Origin: Aurantiacibacter suaedae
GTDB taxonomy: Bacteria; Pseudomonadota; Alphaproteobacteria; Sphingomonadales; Sphingomonadaceae
DNA: 64,000 nt
Direction: 5' to 3'
Assembly (NCBI RefSeq): GCF_005434915.1
Contig: NZ_SKCG01000003.1
Coordinates: forward strand, 496,001-560,000
Both the position numbers and the translations under genes were made by a program. This document shows positions 25,606-34,107 of this stretch, in pieces (the first letter of the stretch is position 1; every line of letters starts with the position of its first letter). The notes under the pieces are model-generated. The model did no database searches. It was not told where the DNA came from and saw only the letters and a program-made list of their open reading frames with translations.

Positions 25606-26705
25606 TGGCCCGCCTCGTTACTCTTGTCGCTGCCGCCATGCTGGCGCTGGGTCTTGCTGCTCCTGCTCAGGCAGAGCGGGTGCGCGATCTTGGCACGTTC
25701 CAGTCGGTGCGTTCCAACCAGTTGACCGGCTATGGCATCGTCGTCGGCCTCGATGGCACGGGCGACGATGGCTTTGCCTATCTCACCCAGGCCATGCGCG
25801 GCGTTTCGGGCCGGTTCGGTCTGCAGTTGCCGCCAGGCGTGAACCCGGCGCTCAAGAACGCGGCGGCGGTGATGATCACCGCCGATCTGCCCGCCTTCGC
25901 CAAGCCGGGCCAGCGCATCGACATCACCGTGTCCACCATCGGTAAGTCTACGAGCCTGCGTGGCGGGGCGCTGGTCATGACGCCGCTTTATGGTGCTGAT
26001 GGCCAGATCTATGCCATGGCGCAGGGCAACCTCGCCGTGGGCGGCCTTGGCGTATCGGGCGCGGATGGCTCGCGTGTGACCGTGAACGTGCCGACCGTTG
26101 GCCGCATCCCCGATGGGGCGAGCGTCGAACGCGCGGTGGCGAGCGGCTTCAATGTCGATCCGATACTGCGTTTCAACCTTCATCAGGCTGACTTCCTCAC
26201 CGCTTCGCGCGTGCGCGACGCAATCAATTCGCGCTATCCCGCCATCGCTTCGGTGGAAGACGGGGTGACGCTGGCACTGCGTTTGCCCGAGGGTTCCGAT
26301 GCGCGCGCTTCGCTGATGGCCGATATCGAGATGATCCCGATCTCGCCTGCCGAAGCAGCGGCGCGTGTGGTGGTCAATTCACGCACTGGGACAGTGGTGA
26401 TTTCCTCGGCGGTGCGCCTTGCGCCTGCCGCGATCAGCCACGGCTCGCTGGTGGTGCGGGTGGAGGAAGACCCGATGGTGGTCCAGCCCGCGCCTTTCGG
26501 AAATGGCCGCACGGCGGTGGAGCCGGACACGAATATCAGCGTCGAACAGCCGGCAAATCATATCGCCATGTTCGATCCGGGCGCTTCGCTCGCCGAGGTG
26601 GTCGATGCTCTCAACGCGCTGGGCGCCTCGCCGGGCGATCTGGTCGCGATCCTCGAGGCGCTCAAGCAGGCCGGTTCGCTCAAGGCCGAAATGGTGGTGA
26701 TCTGA
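25605..26705 (+). CDS. flgI: Flagellar P-ring protein FlgI
   Basis: Periplasmic P-ring subunit of 366 residues, the usual length. A signal peptide ending at 'APAQAERVRD' is followed by 'SNQLTGYGIVVGLDGTGD', 'VMITADLPAFAKPGQRIDI' and 'AVRLAPAAISHGSLVVRV', all FlgI hallmarks, and the C-terminal 'DPGASLAEVVDALNALGASP'. The start overlaps the flgH stop and its stop overlaps the flgJ start. FlgA at 19539 is its expected chaperone. Confidence 0.97.
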   Translation: MARLVTLVAAAMLALGLAAPAQAERVRDLGTFQSVRSNQLTGYGIVVGLDGTGDDGFAYLTQAMRGVSGRFGLQLPPGVNPALKNAAAVMITADLPAFAKPGQRIDITVSTIGKSTSLRGGALVMTPLYGADGQIYAMAQGNLAVGGLGVSGADGSRVTVNVPTVGRIPDGASVERAVASGFNVDPILRFNLHQADFLTASRVRDAINSRYPAIASVEDGVTLALRLPEGSDARASLMADIEMIPISPAEAAARVVVNSRTGTVVISSAVRLAPAAISHGSLVVRVEEDPMVVQPAPFGNGRTAVEPDTNISVEQPANHIAMFDPGASLAEVVDALNALGASPGDLVAILEALKQAGSLKAEMVVI

Positions 26706-27049
26706 TGGACCTCTCGCCCACAACCGACTTCTCGCTTCCCACCCTCAGGAAGCAGTTCGATCTGAATCCCTCCGGCGCACAAGCGTCGGGGGACGATGCG
26801 GCGCAGCTGCGGCAGGTAGCCGAGGGCTTCGAGGCCGTGTTCCTGCGCCACATGCTGGCGTCGGCGGCTCAGGCCGATTTCGGCGGCGAAGATCTGTTCG
26901 GTTCGTCGGGCGAGGACACCTTCCGCGAAATGCGCGATGCCCGCTTTGCGGAAATCGCCGCCGCCACCGGCACCATCGGGCTTGCCACACAAATCGAAGC
27001 CCAGCTGGCGCGCCACCTAAACCCAGAAGCCACGGGCGAGGAGGGCTAA
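26705..27049 (+). CDS. flgJ: FlgJ-type rod-binding protein (no muramidase domain)
   Basis: Rod-capping protein of 114 residues. Only the N-terminal rod-binding domain is present ('AAQLRQVAEGFEAVFLRHML', then the 'FREMRDARFAEIAA' region); the C-terminal glucosaminidase half found in enteric FlgJ is absent. The lytic activity is probably supplied by the separate gene at 17866. ATG overlaps the flgI stop (TGATG); flgK starts 3 bases downstream. Confidence 0.9.
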   Translation: MDLSPTTDFSLPTLRKQFDLNPSGAQASGDDAAQLRQVAEGFEAVFLRHMLASAAQADFGGEDLFGSSGEDTFREMRDARFAEIAAATGTIGLATQIEAQLARHLNPEATGEEG

Positions 27050-27052
27050 CAC

Positions 27053-28390
27053 ATGGCAGCGGACATGCTCACAGTCGGGCTTTCGGGCGCCAAGGTCGCA
27101 CGCGGCGCGCTCGAGATCACGGGCAACAACATCGCCAATGCTTCGACCAAAGGCTATGTCCGACGGTCGATCGTCGCCTCCGAGGTTACGGCCTCCAGCA
27201 TCGCGATGCGTCCGGGCGATATCTCGCTTTCGGGCGCGCGCATTTCCGCGATCCATCGTAACGCCGATATGTTCCGCCAGGCCGAAGTGCGCCGGACGTC
27301 GAGCGATTCCGCGCGGGCCACTGCAGAGCTGAGCGGGCTGGAGAATATCGAAAGCTCGGTGGAAGGCGCGCGCGTGTATGACCTCGTGGTCGATTTCGAG
27401 GCATCGCTCAGCGAACTTGCCGCCGATCCGACTGATCCGTCTCTGCGCGCTGCGGTGATGTCGGCTGCCAGCAACATGGCCGGCAGCTTCCGCATCGCCG
27501 ACGACAGCCTCGATGCTGCCGGGAAGGGCCTTCAGTTCGAGGCCAGCGGAGAGGTCGAGGAAATCAACATCATGACCGGTGAGCTGGCGCGGATCAACTT
27601 GCGCATCGGCCGAACCGGAGAAGGCACCAGCGAGCGGGCAACACTGCTGGATCAGCGCGATGGCTTGCTGGAAAAGATTGCGAACAAGGTTGATGTGCAG
27701 ACGACCTTCAATGCCATCGGCCAAGTCGAGGTGCGCGCAGGCGGCGCTTCTGGAGAGCTGATCGTCCAGAGTGGCAACACCTTTGCGCTCGGCACGACCA
27801 CCGCTGCCGATGGCACGCTGACGTTCGATGTGGGCGGAACGCCCGTTGCCCTCAACGGCGGTTCTCTCAAAGGCAAGGCCCTGGCGCTGGAAGCGATGGC
27901 CGACACCCGTTCCAGCCTCAATGCGCTCGCCAACGATATCATGACCGCGGTGAACACAGCCCAGGGCAATGGCGCGGCGCTTAACGGCTCGGCCGGGCAG
28001 CCGCTGTTTGCCGGCACCGGCGCAAGCGACATGCGGCTGGCATTCACCAGTGGCGACGGCCTTGCCACGGCGCCTTCCGGCTCTCCGGCAGGCAGCACCA
28101 ACCCAGGCAATCTGGCGGCGCTGCGCTCGGCTTTGGAAACCAACGGCCACGCACAGGACGTTAGCAACCTCGTCTTTTCGGTGTCCTCCCAGGTAGCGGG
28201 CAAGAAAGTCACCAGCGAGGCGCTCGACGCCATTTCCTCGTCGGCCCGCATTGCGCTTGACCAGCAGAGCGGGGTCGATCTCGACCAGGAAGCCGCCAAT
28301 CTCGTGCGCTTCCAACAGGCATTTCAGGCCTCCAGCCGGGTGATGCAGGTGGCCACTGAAATCTTCGATACCTTGCTGGGAATTCGCTGA
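27053..28390 (+). CDS. flgK: Flagellar hook-associated protein 1 FlgK
   Basis: First hook-filament junction protein, 445 residues. N-terminal 'LTVGLSGAKVARGALEITGNNIANASTKGYVRRS' (in parts) and C-terminal 'GVDLDQEAANLVRFQQAFQASSRVMQ' are the FlgK axial domains. It is short of the 550 residues of enterics because of a smaller central region. The stop overlaps flgL (TGATG). Confidence 0.95.
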   Translation: MAADMLTVGLSGAKVARGALEITGNNIANASTKGYVRRSIVASEVTASSIAMRPGDISLSGARISAIHRNADMFRQAEVRRTSSDSARATAELSGLENIESSVEGARVYDLVVDFEASLSELAADPTDPSLRAAVMSAASNMAGSFRIADDSLDAAGKGLQFEASGEVEEINIMTGELARINLRIGRTGEGTSERATLLDQRDGLLEKIANKVDVQTTFNAIGQVEVRAGGASGELIVQSGNTFALGTTTAADGTLTFDVGGTPVALNGGSLKGKALALEAMADTRSSLNALANDIMTAVNTAQGNGAALNGSAGQPLFAGTGASDMRLAFTSGDGLATAPSGSPAGSTNPGNLAALRSALETNGHAQDVSNLVFSVSSQVAGKKVTSEALDAISSSARIALDQQSGVDLDQEAANLVRFQQAFQASSRVMQVATEIFDTLLGIR

Positions 28391-29301
28391 TGGTAACCGT
28401 AAGCACGTCCGCCTTCTACGAGCGCGCCAACCAGCAGATCGCATCGCTGCGCAAGCAGTCCGAAGATCTGCAAAAACAGGTTGGCTCGCGCGAGCGGCTC
28501 AGCCGCTCGTCAGACGATCCGCTCGCCGCTGCCAAGCTGCGCAGCCTATCGCGTCGCGAGCGGCTTACCGAGATCGACCAGCGCAATTCAGACCGGGCCA
28601 AGACCAGTCTTAGCCTTGCCGATTCGTCGCTCAGCTCGATCACCAGCTCGATCATCCGTGCGCGTGATCTTGCCCTGCAAGCATCCTCTACCACGCTCAC
28701 CGACGAGAACCGCAAGGCGATCGCCACCGAAATCAGCGAGCTGCGCAGCAACCTTCTGGCGCTTGCCAATACCTCAGATGGCGAAGGCGAGAGCTTGTTT
28801 GGCGGCGCAATCGCCGGAGCAGCCTACGTCGAGAGTGGCGGTGTCGTGTCATATGTCGGCAGTGCCAATGCCCAGGTAACCGAGCTTGGCGATGGCCAGA
28901 CGGTCGAGCGCTCGCTGACCGGGCCAAACGTTTTTTCGTTCAATGCTCCTTCGGGGGCGACCGATATTTTTGCCGTCCTCGGAACCTTCGCCGCCGCCCT
29001 CAACACGGGCGGCGCCGCCGCCGCGACAGCGGCCGACGATGCGCTCGCCGCGCTCGATCCCGCGCTTCAGAAAGCGACCACCGCGCAGACGATTATCGGC
29101 ACGCGCATGGCTTGGGTCGAAACCATGGACGACCGCCGTACCATGTCGGAGGAAATGATGGCGCAGGATCGCGAGACGGTGGGCGGGGCCGATTTTGCCA
29201 CCACCTACACGCGCCTGCAGGAAATGATGACAGTGCTCGAAGCAAGTCAGGCCAGCTTTGTGAAGTTGAGCAGCCTTTCGCTGTTCAACCAGCTGAGCTG
29301 A
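28390..29301 (+). CDS. flgL: Flagellar hook-associated protein 3 FlgL
   Basis: Second junction protein, 303 residues, with flagellin-like ends: N-terminal 'STSAFYERANQQIASLRKQ' with RLSRSSDDPLAAAKLRSL and C-terminal 'YTRLQEMMTVLEASQASFVK'. The length is typical. It is coupled to flgK by a TGATG overlap and followed by motA after 34 bases. Confidence 0.94.
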   Translation: MVTVSTSAFYERANQQIASLRKQSEDLQKQVGSRERLSRSSDDPLAAAKLRSLSRRERLTEIDQRNSDRAKTSLSLADSSLSSITSSIIRARDLALQASSTTLTDENRKAIATEISELRSNLLALANTSDGEGESLFGGAIAGAAYVESGGVVSYVGSANAQVTELGDGQTVERSLTGPNVFSFNAPSGATDIFAVLGTFAAALNTGGAAAATAADDALAALDPALQKATTAQTIIGTRMAWVETMDDRRTMSEEMMAQDRETVGGADFATTYTRLQEMMTVLEASQASFVKLSSLSLFNQLS

Positions 29302-29335
29302 CACCACGAGTTCGAGGACAAAGGGGACCGAAGAC

Positions 29336-30199
29336 ATGAATGCAGGTATAGGGATCGTTGTGCTGCTGGTCTGCGTCTTCGGCGGGTTTGTTCTCGCCGG
29401 CGGCTCGATGGGGCCGGTGCTGCACGCCCTGCCCTTCGAGGGGCTAATGATCGGCGGCGCTGCCATCGGCGCACTCATCATCGGCAACTCGATGCACGAG
29501 GTGAAGGCTGTTGCAGGATCATTTTCCAAAGTTTTCAAAGGTCCGCGTCACACCAAGAAAGACCACATCGACGCCATCGCGCTCACCACCAAGCTGATGA
29601 AAATGCTCAAGACCGAAGGTCCGGTGGCGCTCGAAAGCCATGTCAACGATCCGGCGAGCAGCACGATCTTTGCCGAATATCCGGCGATCCTCGCCAATAA
29701 GCCGCTGACCGGGCTAATCTGCGACACACTGACGCTTATCGTCGTCTCGTCCGGCACGCTTGATGTGAACGCGGTGGAAGACGTGATGGATAACGCCATG
29801 AAGAGCACGTTCCACGAAATGAACGAGCCGCAGCACAACCTCCAGACGACGGCTGACGCGCTGCCCGCCTTGGGAATCGTCGCGGCCGTGCTCGGCATCG
29901 TCAAGACCATGGGCGCAATCAGCGAACCGCCCGAAATTCTCGGCGGCATGATCGGCTCGGCTCTGGTCGGTACCTTCCTCGGCGTGTTTCTCGCCTATGG
30001 TCTGGTCGGCCCGATGGCGAGCCGCCTGAAGCAGGTGATCGATGCCGATCAGCAGATTTTCCAAGCGGTCAAGCAGGTCATTATCGCCAGCCTTAACGGA
30101 CATCCGCAGCCGCTGGTGGTCGAAAGCGCGCGTTCGGGCCTCGGGCACGATTTCCGCCCCGGCCTCAGCGAGCTGCTCGACGCGCTGAGGGGCAGATAA
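29336..30199 (+). CDS. motA: Flagellar motor stator protein MotA
   Basis: Proton-channel stator subunit of 287 residues with four membrane helices. Helices 3-4 carry 'ADALPALGIVAAVLGIVKTMG' (in parts) and EILGGMIGSALVGTFLGVFL with the conserved helix-start prolines (DALP; VGPMA). The cytoplasmic loop between helices 2 and 3 has the charged residues that act on FliG. Together with motB one base later it forms the torque unit. This is the classical stator, unlike the MotA-like protein at 20554. Confidence 0.95.
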   Translation: MNAGIGIVVLLVCVFGGFVLAGGSMGPVLHALPFEGLMIGGAAIGALIIGNSMHEVKAVAGSFSKVFKGPRHTKKDHIDAIALTTKLMKMLKTEGPVALESHVNDPASSTIFAEYPAILANKPLTGLICDTLTLIVVSSGTLDVNAVEDVMDNAMKSTFHEMNEPQHNLQTTADALPALGIVAAVLGIVKTMGAISEPPEILGGMIGSALVGTFLGVFLAYGLVGPMASRLKQVIDADQQIFQAVKQVIIASLNGHPQPLVVESARSGLGHDFRPGLSELLDALRGR

Positions 30200-30200
30200 G

Positions 30201-31037
30201 ATGGCGCGCGGCAAGGCCGAGGAACCTGTCCGCCCGATCATCGTCAAGAAAGTGACGGTGGTCGAAGGCGGTCATCATGGTGGCGCATGGAAGGTGGCCT
30301 ATGCCGACTTCGTGACCGCGATGATGGCGTTCTTCCTGATGCTGTGGCTACTCGGCGCGACGACCGAGGAGCAGCGCAAGGGCATTGCCGACTATTTTAC
30401 TCCGACCCTGGTCAACTACCGCGAGAAGTCGGCCGGTTCCGACGGCCTGATGGGCGGCGAGTCGCTGACCTCGGTCGACAACTATCCCCACCGTGCGGGC
30501 CAGACCGGCACCAAGTCGCTGACCATTCCGCGCGATGCGCAGGGCGGCCCGAAGGAGGGCGGGGCGGCAAGCAAGAACACCGCCAGCGCTATGCGTGCGC
30601 AGCTTGAGGAAAAGCTGGCCGAGCAGCGCAACGCCCGCCGGCTGCTCAAGCAGGTGCGCATGGTCGATACGACCGAAGGCGTGCGGATCGACCTGGTCGA
30701 CGACGCCGACTTCTCGATGTTTTCGCTCGGCACCACGGTTCTTAGTCCGGACGCGCGGATGCTTATCGACGCCCTTGGCGATGTCGTTGCGGGTAGCAAT
30801 GGCGAGCTGGTGGTGCGCGGTCACACCGATTCGCTCGCCTTCCGTGACGACCGGCAGGTCAACAACTGGACGCTGTCGGCCGGCCGCGCCGAGGCGACCC
30901 GTCAGGCGCTGTTGCGCGAAGGCGTGTCTCAGGCGCGTTTCCGCCGGATCGAAGGCGTGGCTGATCGCGAGCCGCTGATTGCCGACGACAAAACCGATCC
31001 GCGCAACCGCCGGATCTCGATCACGGTGGCCGACTAA
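30201..31037 (+). CDS. motB: Flagellar motor stator protein MotB
   Basis: Stator subunit of 278 residues. The N-terminal basic tail leads into WKVAYADFVTAMMAFFLML, where Asp36 is the proton-binding residue. After a linker of about 120 residues the OmpA-like peptidoglycan-binding domain runs from about 170, with 'VVRGHTDSLAFRDDRQVNNW', 'LSAGRAEATRQALL' and 'PRNRRISI'. The ATG follows the motA stop by one base. The gene ends the plus-strand flg operon. Confidence 0.96.
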   Translation: MARGKAEEPVRPIIVKKVTVVEGGHHGGAWKVAYADFVTAMMAFFLMLWLLGATTEEQRKGIADYFTPTLVNYREKSAGSDGLMGGESLTSVDNYPHRAGQTGTKSLTIPRDAQGGPKEGGAASKNTASAMRAQLEEKLAEQRNARRLLKQVRMVDTTEGVRIDLVDDADFSMFSLGTTVLSPDARMLIDALGDVVAGSNGELVVRGHTDSLAFRDDRQVNNWTLSAGRAEATRQALLREGVSQARFRRIEGVADREPLIADDKTDPRNRRISITVAD

Positions 31038-31686
31038 CCCTCTCGCACTGGCTCGCCCTCTCGCGCAGGCTCGTCCGCGAGCCTTCCCATCTGCGTTAAG
31101 CCATTGCGACCGGAGTAGGTCTGTCGGCTGCGCTTCGCGTGGGAAAGCCTCCACGCCTGCTGATCTCTACTGCACTGTCTATCGGGCCTGCATGAGCAGG
31201 ACACGAAGCCAAAGCGTCTTGCAGAGGCGTCTTTGGGCGTCGGCCTGTTCACCCGCTCGTCAGCTGGGCCACAAGGTAGTTGGTAAAGTGGGTCTAGGCG
31301 GCGCCAAGCCAGCCTCTGCCTGATAGATCAGCGGCGAAGGTCACGCTGTGCGGATGCGCGATAGTGCGAGCCTGATCGCGGGCCCCTGTATTAGCCGACA
31401 GCGGCGCTAGCGGCTCTGGGAACGACAGGTGAGCAGGCTGAGCAGGCTGCTCGCAGTGCAGCCTCAATCCCGCCAACCAGCTCAAGCCATAACAAGAAGC
31501 GTCATGCTCCGGGGCTCGGGTGTCGCTGCCTGGCGGCTCGTGGTTGCACCGATGACGACTGATGTCGACGGCAGGGGCGAGGGAGAGGCCAAGGGCGCGA
31601 GCCACCGGCTCGGAGCTGCCTTACTACGACAATTGATGAGGCGGACGCGCGACCGTGCCTCCGGCTGCGCCTCCTGCGGGCAAACG
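31038..31686. other. Unusual 650-base intergenic region without a credible gene
   Basis: Between motB and the flagellin terminator no reading frame has both coding-like composition and a ribosome site; those present on both strands are rich in Arg/Ser/Cys/His and look like noise or decayed sequence. It is less regular in codon-like periodicity than its neighbours and carries stops in all frames. It may be an intergenic repeat or remnant of a lost gene. No terminal inverted repeats or tRNA-like fold were recognised. Confidence 0.4.
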
Positions 31687-31750
31687 AAAACCCCGACATC
31701 CCTTGCAGGATGTCGGGGCCTTGGCGACCCCCAACCGCTTGCGCGGTTGG
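31687..31750 (-). terminator. Tandem hairpins behind flagellin gene 1
   Basis: On the minus strand after the stop at 31770 come a GC-rich hairpin with 8-bp arms (31731-31750, CCAACCGC/GCGGTTGG) and then an 11-bp perfect stem (CCCCGACATCC, 31691-31701 with 31708-31718) followed by a T-rich stretch. The second is a standard rho-independent terminator. Confidence 0.85.
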
Positions 31751-31769
31751 GTGATCTGCGGGTTCGATA

Positions 31770-32594
31770 TTAGCGCAGCAGCGAGAGGACGTTCTGCTGT
31801 GCCTGGTTGGCCTGGGCCAGCATCGCAGTGGAGGCCTGGCTGAGGATCTGCGATTTAGCGAGCTTGGTCGTTTCGGCCGAATAGTCAGCGTCTTCGATGC
31901 GGCTGCGCGCTTCCGACAGGTTGGTGATGTTGTCGTTGAGGTTGTTGATCACGCTCTCAAGACGGTTCTGACCGGCACCGAGTCCGGCGCGGGTCGAGTT
32001 GATCGACGTCATCGCCGCATCGACGTTGTTGATCGTCGTGTCGGCCAGCGTCGTGCTGCTCACGTCGAGCGCCGAAGAGTCGATCAGGGCACCGTCGATC
32101 CCGTTCGAGGTCAGGGTGACCTTCTCGCCCGAGTTGGCGCCGGTCTGGATGTCGAAGGTGAGATCGGTGCCCGATACCTTCGAGAACAGGTTGTTGCCGT
32201 TGAAGCTGGCGGTCGTGATCACATCGTCGATCTGCGAGGTCAGCGCAGAGACTTCCGACTGCATCGCGTCACGGTCCGACTGCTGATAGGTGCCCGAAGC
32301 GGCCTGGATGGCCAGTTCGCGAACTCGCTGCAGCATGTTGGTGACCTCGTTGAGGCTGCCTTCAGCCGTCTGGGCAAGCGAAATGCCGTCGTTGGCGTTA
32401 CGAATGCCCTGGCTCATGCCGCGCACCTGCGAGGTCATGGTCGTGGTGATGGCGAGGCCGGCGGCGTCGTCTTTCGCGCTGTTAATGCGCTTGCCGGTCG
32501 ACAGGCGCTGCATGGCGGTGCCGAGCGTGTTGCTGGCCGAGGTAGAAGCGTTGCTCGCCCGGATGGCGGCGATATTGGTGTTGATGACGTTCAT
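31770..32594 (-). CDS. fliC: Flagellin 1
   Basis: Filament subunit of 274 residues, with only the D0/D1 domains plus a small insertion, as usual for alphaproteobacteria. N-terminal '[18 protein letters not shown]' and '[20 protein letters not shown]' and C-terminal '[20 protein letters not shown]' with [16 protein letters not shown] are diagnostic. ATG 32594 is chosen because GGAG lies 7 bases upstream; an in-frame ATG at 32609 lacks one. A sigma-28-type promoter lies at 32659-32687. It is a close paralogue of the gene at 33067 with exactly the same length. Confidence 0.97.
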   Translation of the reverse strand: MNVINTNIAAIRASNASTSASNTLGTAMQRLSTGKRINSAKDDAAGLAITTTMTSQVRGMSQGIRNANDGISLAQTAEGSLNEVTNMLQRVRELAIQAASGTYQQSDRDAMQSEVSALTSQIDDVITTASFNGNNLFSKVSGTDLTFDIQTGANSGEKVTLTSNGIDGALIDSSALDVSSTTLADTTINNVDAAMTSINSTRAGLGAGQNRLESVINNLNDNITNLSEARSRIEDADYSAETTKLAKSQILSQASTAMLAQANQAQQNVLSLLR

Positions 32595-32658
32595 GACTGA
32601 TCTCCGCAAATCTTGTGTCGATTTCGCCGCCCCAACTTTTCCACGGCAGCTTGTTAAC

Positions 32659-32687
32659 CAGACCGGCAGTTTGCGCGGAAGTTTAAG
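32659..32687 (-). promoter_or_regulatory. Sigma-28-type promoter of flagellin 1
   Basis: On the minus strand CTTAAA, 14 bases after the TAAA, then GCCGGTCTG. This resembles TAAA-N15-GCCGATAA used by FliA. The same two boxes at the same spacing precede flagellin 2, which argues strongly that they are functional. Confidence 0.75.
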
Positions 32688-32786
32688 GCCGCTGTGAACG
32701 ATCGGCGCCAGAGATTTGGCAAGTGCCTAAATTGCCACGAATATTTTTGGAATTATTTTTAAGCTACGGAATTAAAACGATTTTAT

Positions 32787-32846
32787 CCGGCAAAATCCGG
32801 CAAGGCCTTGCCGCCCGAGCGGCAAGATTTTGCCGCATTTTGCCGG
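32787..32846. repeat. 60-bp imperfect inverted repeat made of CGGCAA motifs
   Basis: Two 28-base arms around a 4-base centre match at about 24 positions. Within them CGGCAA occurs six times counting both strands, including a perfect CCGGCAAAAT / ATTTTGCCGG outer pair. It lies in the intergenic stretch upstream of flagellin 1. There is no T-run, so it is not a typical terminator; binding of a regulator such as the sigma-54 activator at 34108 is possible. The rest of 32595-33066 is AT-rich and holds the flagellin promoter and terminators. Confidence 0.7.
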
Positions 32847-32994
32847 TTTGCCAATCTGTCCAATTATTTCCCTGCCTGGTTAACTTCCGCGGCTCTATGC
32901 AGTCCCCCACATTGGCCGGATCATCGCGGTGAAACAGCTGCTCTATAAATAGGGTTGCATGGAAAGGACCCGAACCAAGCCCTGTACCCAAACC

Positions 32995-33056
32995 AAAAGG
33001 CCCCGGCATCCAGGTGGATACCAGGGCCCCGTTGGGGCGCCGTTTGCGGAACGGCG
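32995..33056 (-). terminator. Tandem hairpins behind flagellin gene 2
   Basis: After the stop at 33067 on the minus strand come a 7-bp stem (33038-33056, CGCCGTT/AACGGCG) and a 14-bp stem with two G-U pairs (32999-33012 with 33015-33028) followed by TTTTGG. The two-hairpin layout repeats that of flagellin 1. Confidence 0.8.
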
Positions 33057-33066
33057 GTGGAAAAAA

Positions 33067-33891
33067 TTAGCGCAGCAGCGACAGGACGTTCTGCTGGCTC
33101 TGGTTGGCCTGGGCCAGCATCGCGGTCGAGGCCTGGCTCAGGATCTGCGACTTGGCGAGCTTGGTCGTTTCGGCCGAGTAGTCGGCGTCTTCGATGCGGC
33201 TGCGCGCTTCCGACAGGTTGGTGATGTTGTCGTTGAGATTGTTCATCGCACTCTCAAGACGGTTCTGTCCGGCACCCAGCGAAGCGCGGGTGGCGTTCAC
33301 CGAAGCCAGCGCATCGTCGACGTTGCCCATCGTGGTGGCAGCGTTGGCGGACGAGGTCACGTCGAGGGCCGAGGCGTCGAGCTTCGTGCCGTCGATGCCC
33401 TTCGAGGTGAGCGTAACGGTCTCACCCGAGTTCGCGCCTGTCTGGATCGAGAAGGTGACGTCGGTGGCCGAAGCCTTCGACAGCAGCGCGTTGCCGTTGA
33501 AGCTGGTGTTGGTCAGCACATCGTCGATCTGCGAGGTCAGCGCGGTAACTTCCGCCTGCATCGCGTCACGGTCGGACTGCTGGTAGGTGCCCGAAGCCGA
33601 CTGCACGGCCAGCTCGCGAACGCGCTGCAGCATGTTGGTGACTTCGTTGAGGCCGCCTTCAGCCGTCTGGGCGAGCGAGATGCCGTCGTTGGCGTTGCGG
33701 ATGCCCTGGCTCATGCCGCGCACCTGCGAGGTCATGGTCGTGGCAATCGCGAGGCCGGCGGCGTCGTCCTTGGCCGAGTTGATGCGCTTGCCGGTCGACA
33801 GGCGCTCCATCGCGCTGCCCAGCATCTTGCTGGCCGAGGTCGAGGCGTTGGTGGCGCGGATCGCGCCGATATTGGTGTTGATGACGTTCAT
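33067..33891 (-). CDS. fliC: Flagellin 2
   Basis: Second filament subunit, 274 residues, very similar to flagellin 1 through D0/D1 ('[18 protein letters not shown]', '[16 protein letters not shown]') and differing mainly in the central part around residues 125-200. GGAGA lies 8 bases before ATG 33891. The open frame continues upstream to 35112 only because of the GC-rich opposite strand; flagellin similarity begins exactly at 33891. Its own sigma-28-type promoter lies at 33956-33984. Confidence 0.97.
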   Translation of the reverse strand: MNVINTNIGAIRATNASTSASKMLGSAMERLSTGKRINSAKDDAAGLAIATTMTSQVRGMSQGIRNANDGISLAQTAEGGLNEVTNMLQRVRELAVQSASGTYQQSDRDAMQAEVTALTSQIDDVLTNTSFNGNALLSKASATDVTFSIQTGANSGETVTLTSKGIDGTKLDASALDVTSSANAATTMGNVDDALASVNATRASLGAGQNRLESAMNNLNDNITNLSEARSRIEDADYSAETTKLAKSQILSQASTAMLAQANQSQQNVLSLLR

Positions 33892-33955
33892 TTGAGGTTC
33901 TCCGGTAGGTATGAACTCATGTGCCGCCCCGACGATCTGCGCGGCAGGCAAAGCA

Positions 33956-33984
33956 CAGACCGGCGAAATTTTGCCGTTTTTAAG
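33956..33984 (-). promoter_or_regulatory. Sigma-28-type promoter of flagellin 2
   Basis: On the minus strand CTTAAA, then GCCGGTCTG 14 bases after the TAAA, identical in boxes and spacing to the flagellin 1 promoter. The spacer contains CGGCAAAATTTC. Confidence 0.75.
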
Positions 33985-34107
33985 CGGCACCCGGCAGACA
34001 GGTGCCGGCAGAATATAGGTATTTCTACGTGGTCTTAAGTAACGCGGATTTGGACGTCCGCCTTGCAAATGGCGACTTACCGGGATGGTTAATCCGTTGG
34101 GGGTTTC

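Noticed and set aside
30979-31605. Reading frames of about 103-114 codons after motB
   Set aside because: No ribosome site, odd composition rich in Arg, Ser, Cys and His, overlap with each other on opposite strands; treated as non-coding.
32714-32740. TTGGCAAGTGCCTAAATTGCC as a sigma-54 promoter near flagellin 1
   Set aside because: The spacing between the GG and GC elements is wrong on both strands; the sigma-28-type promoter explains the gene better.
33986-34006. GGCACC...GGTGCC inverted repeat between flagellin 2 and the activator
   Set aside because: Only six-base arms; too short in this GC-rich DNA to call a site by itself.
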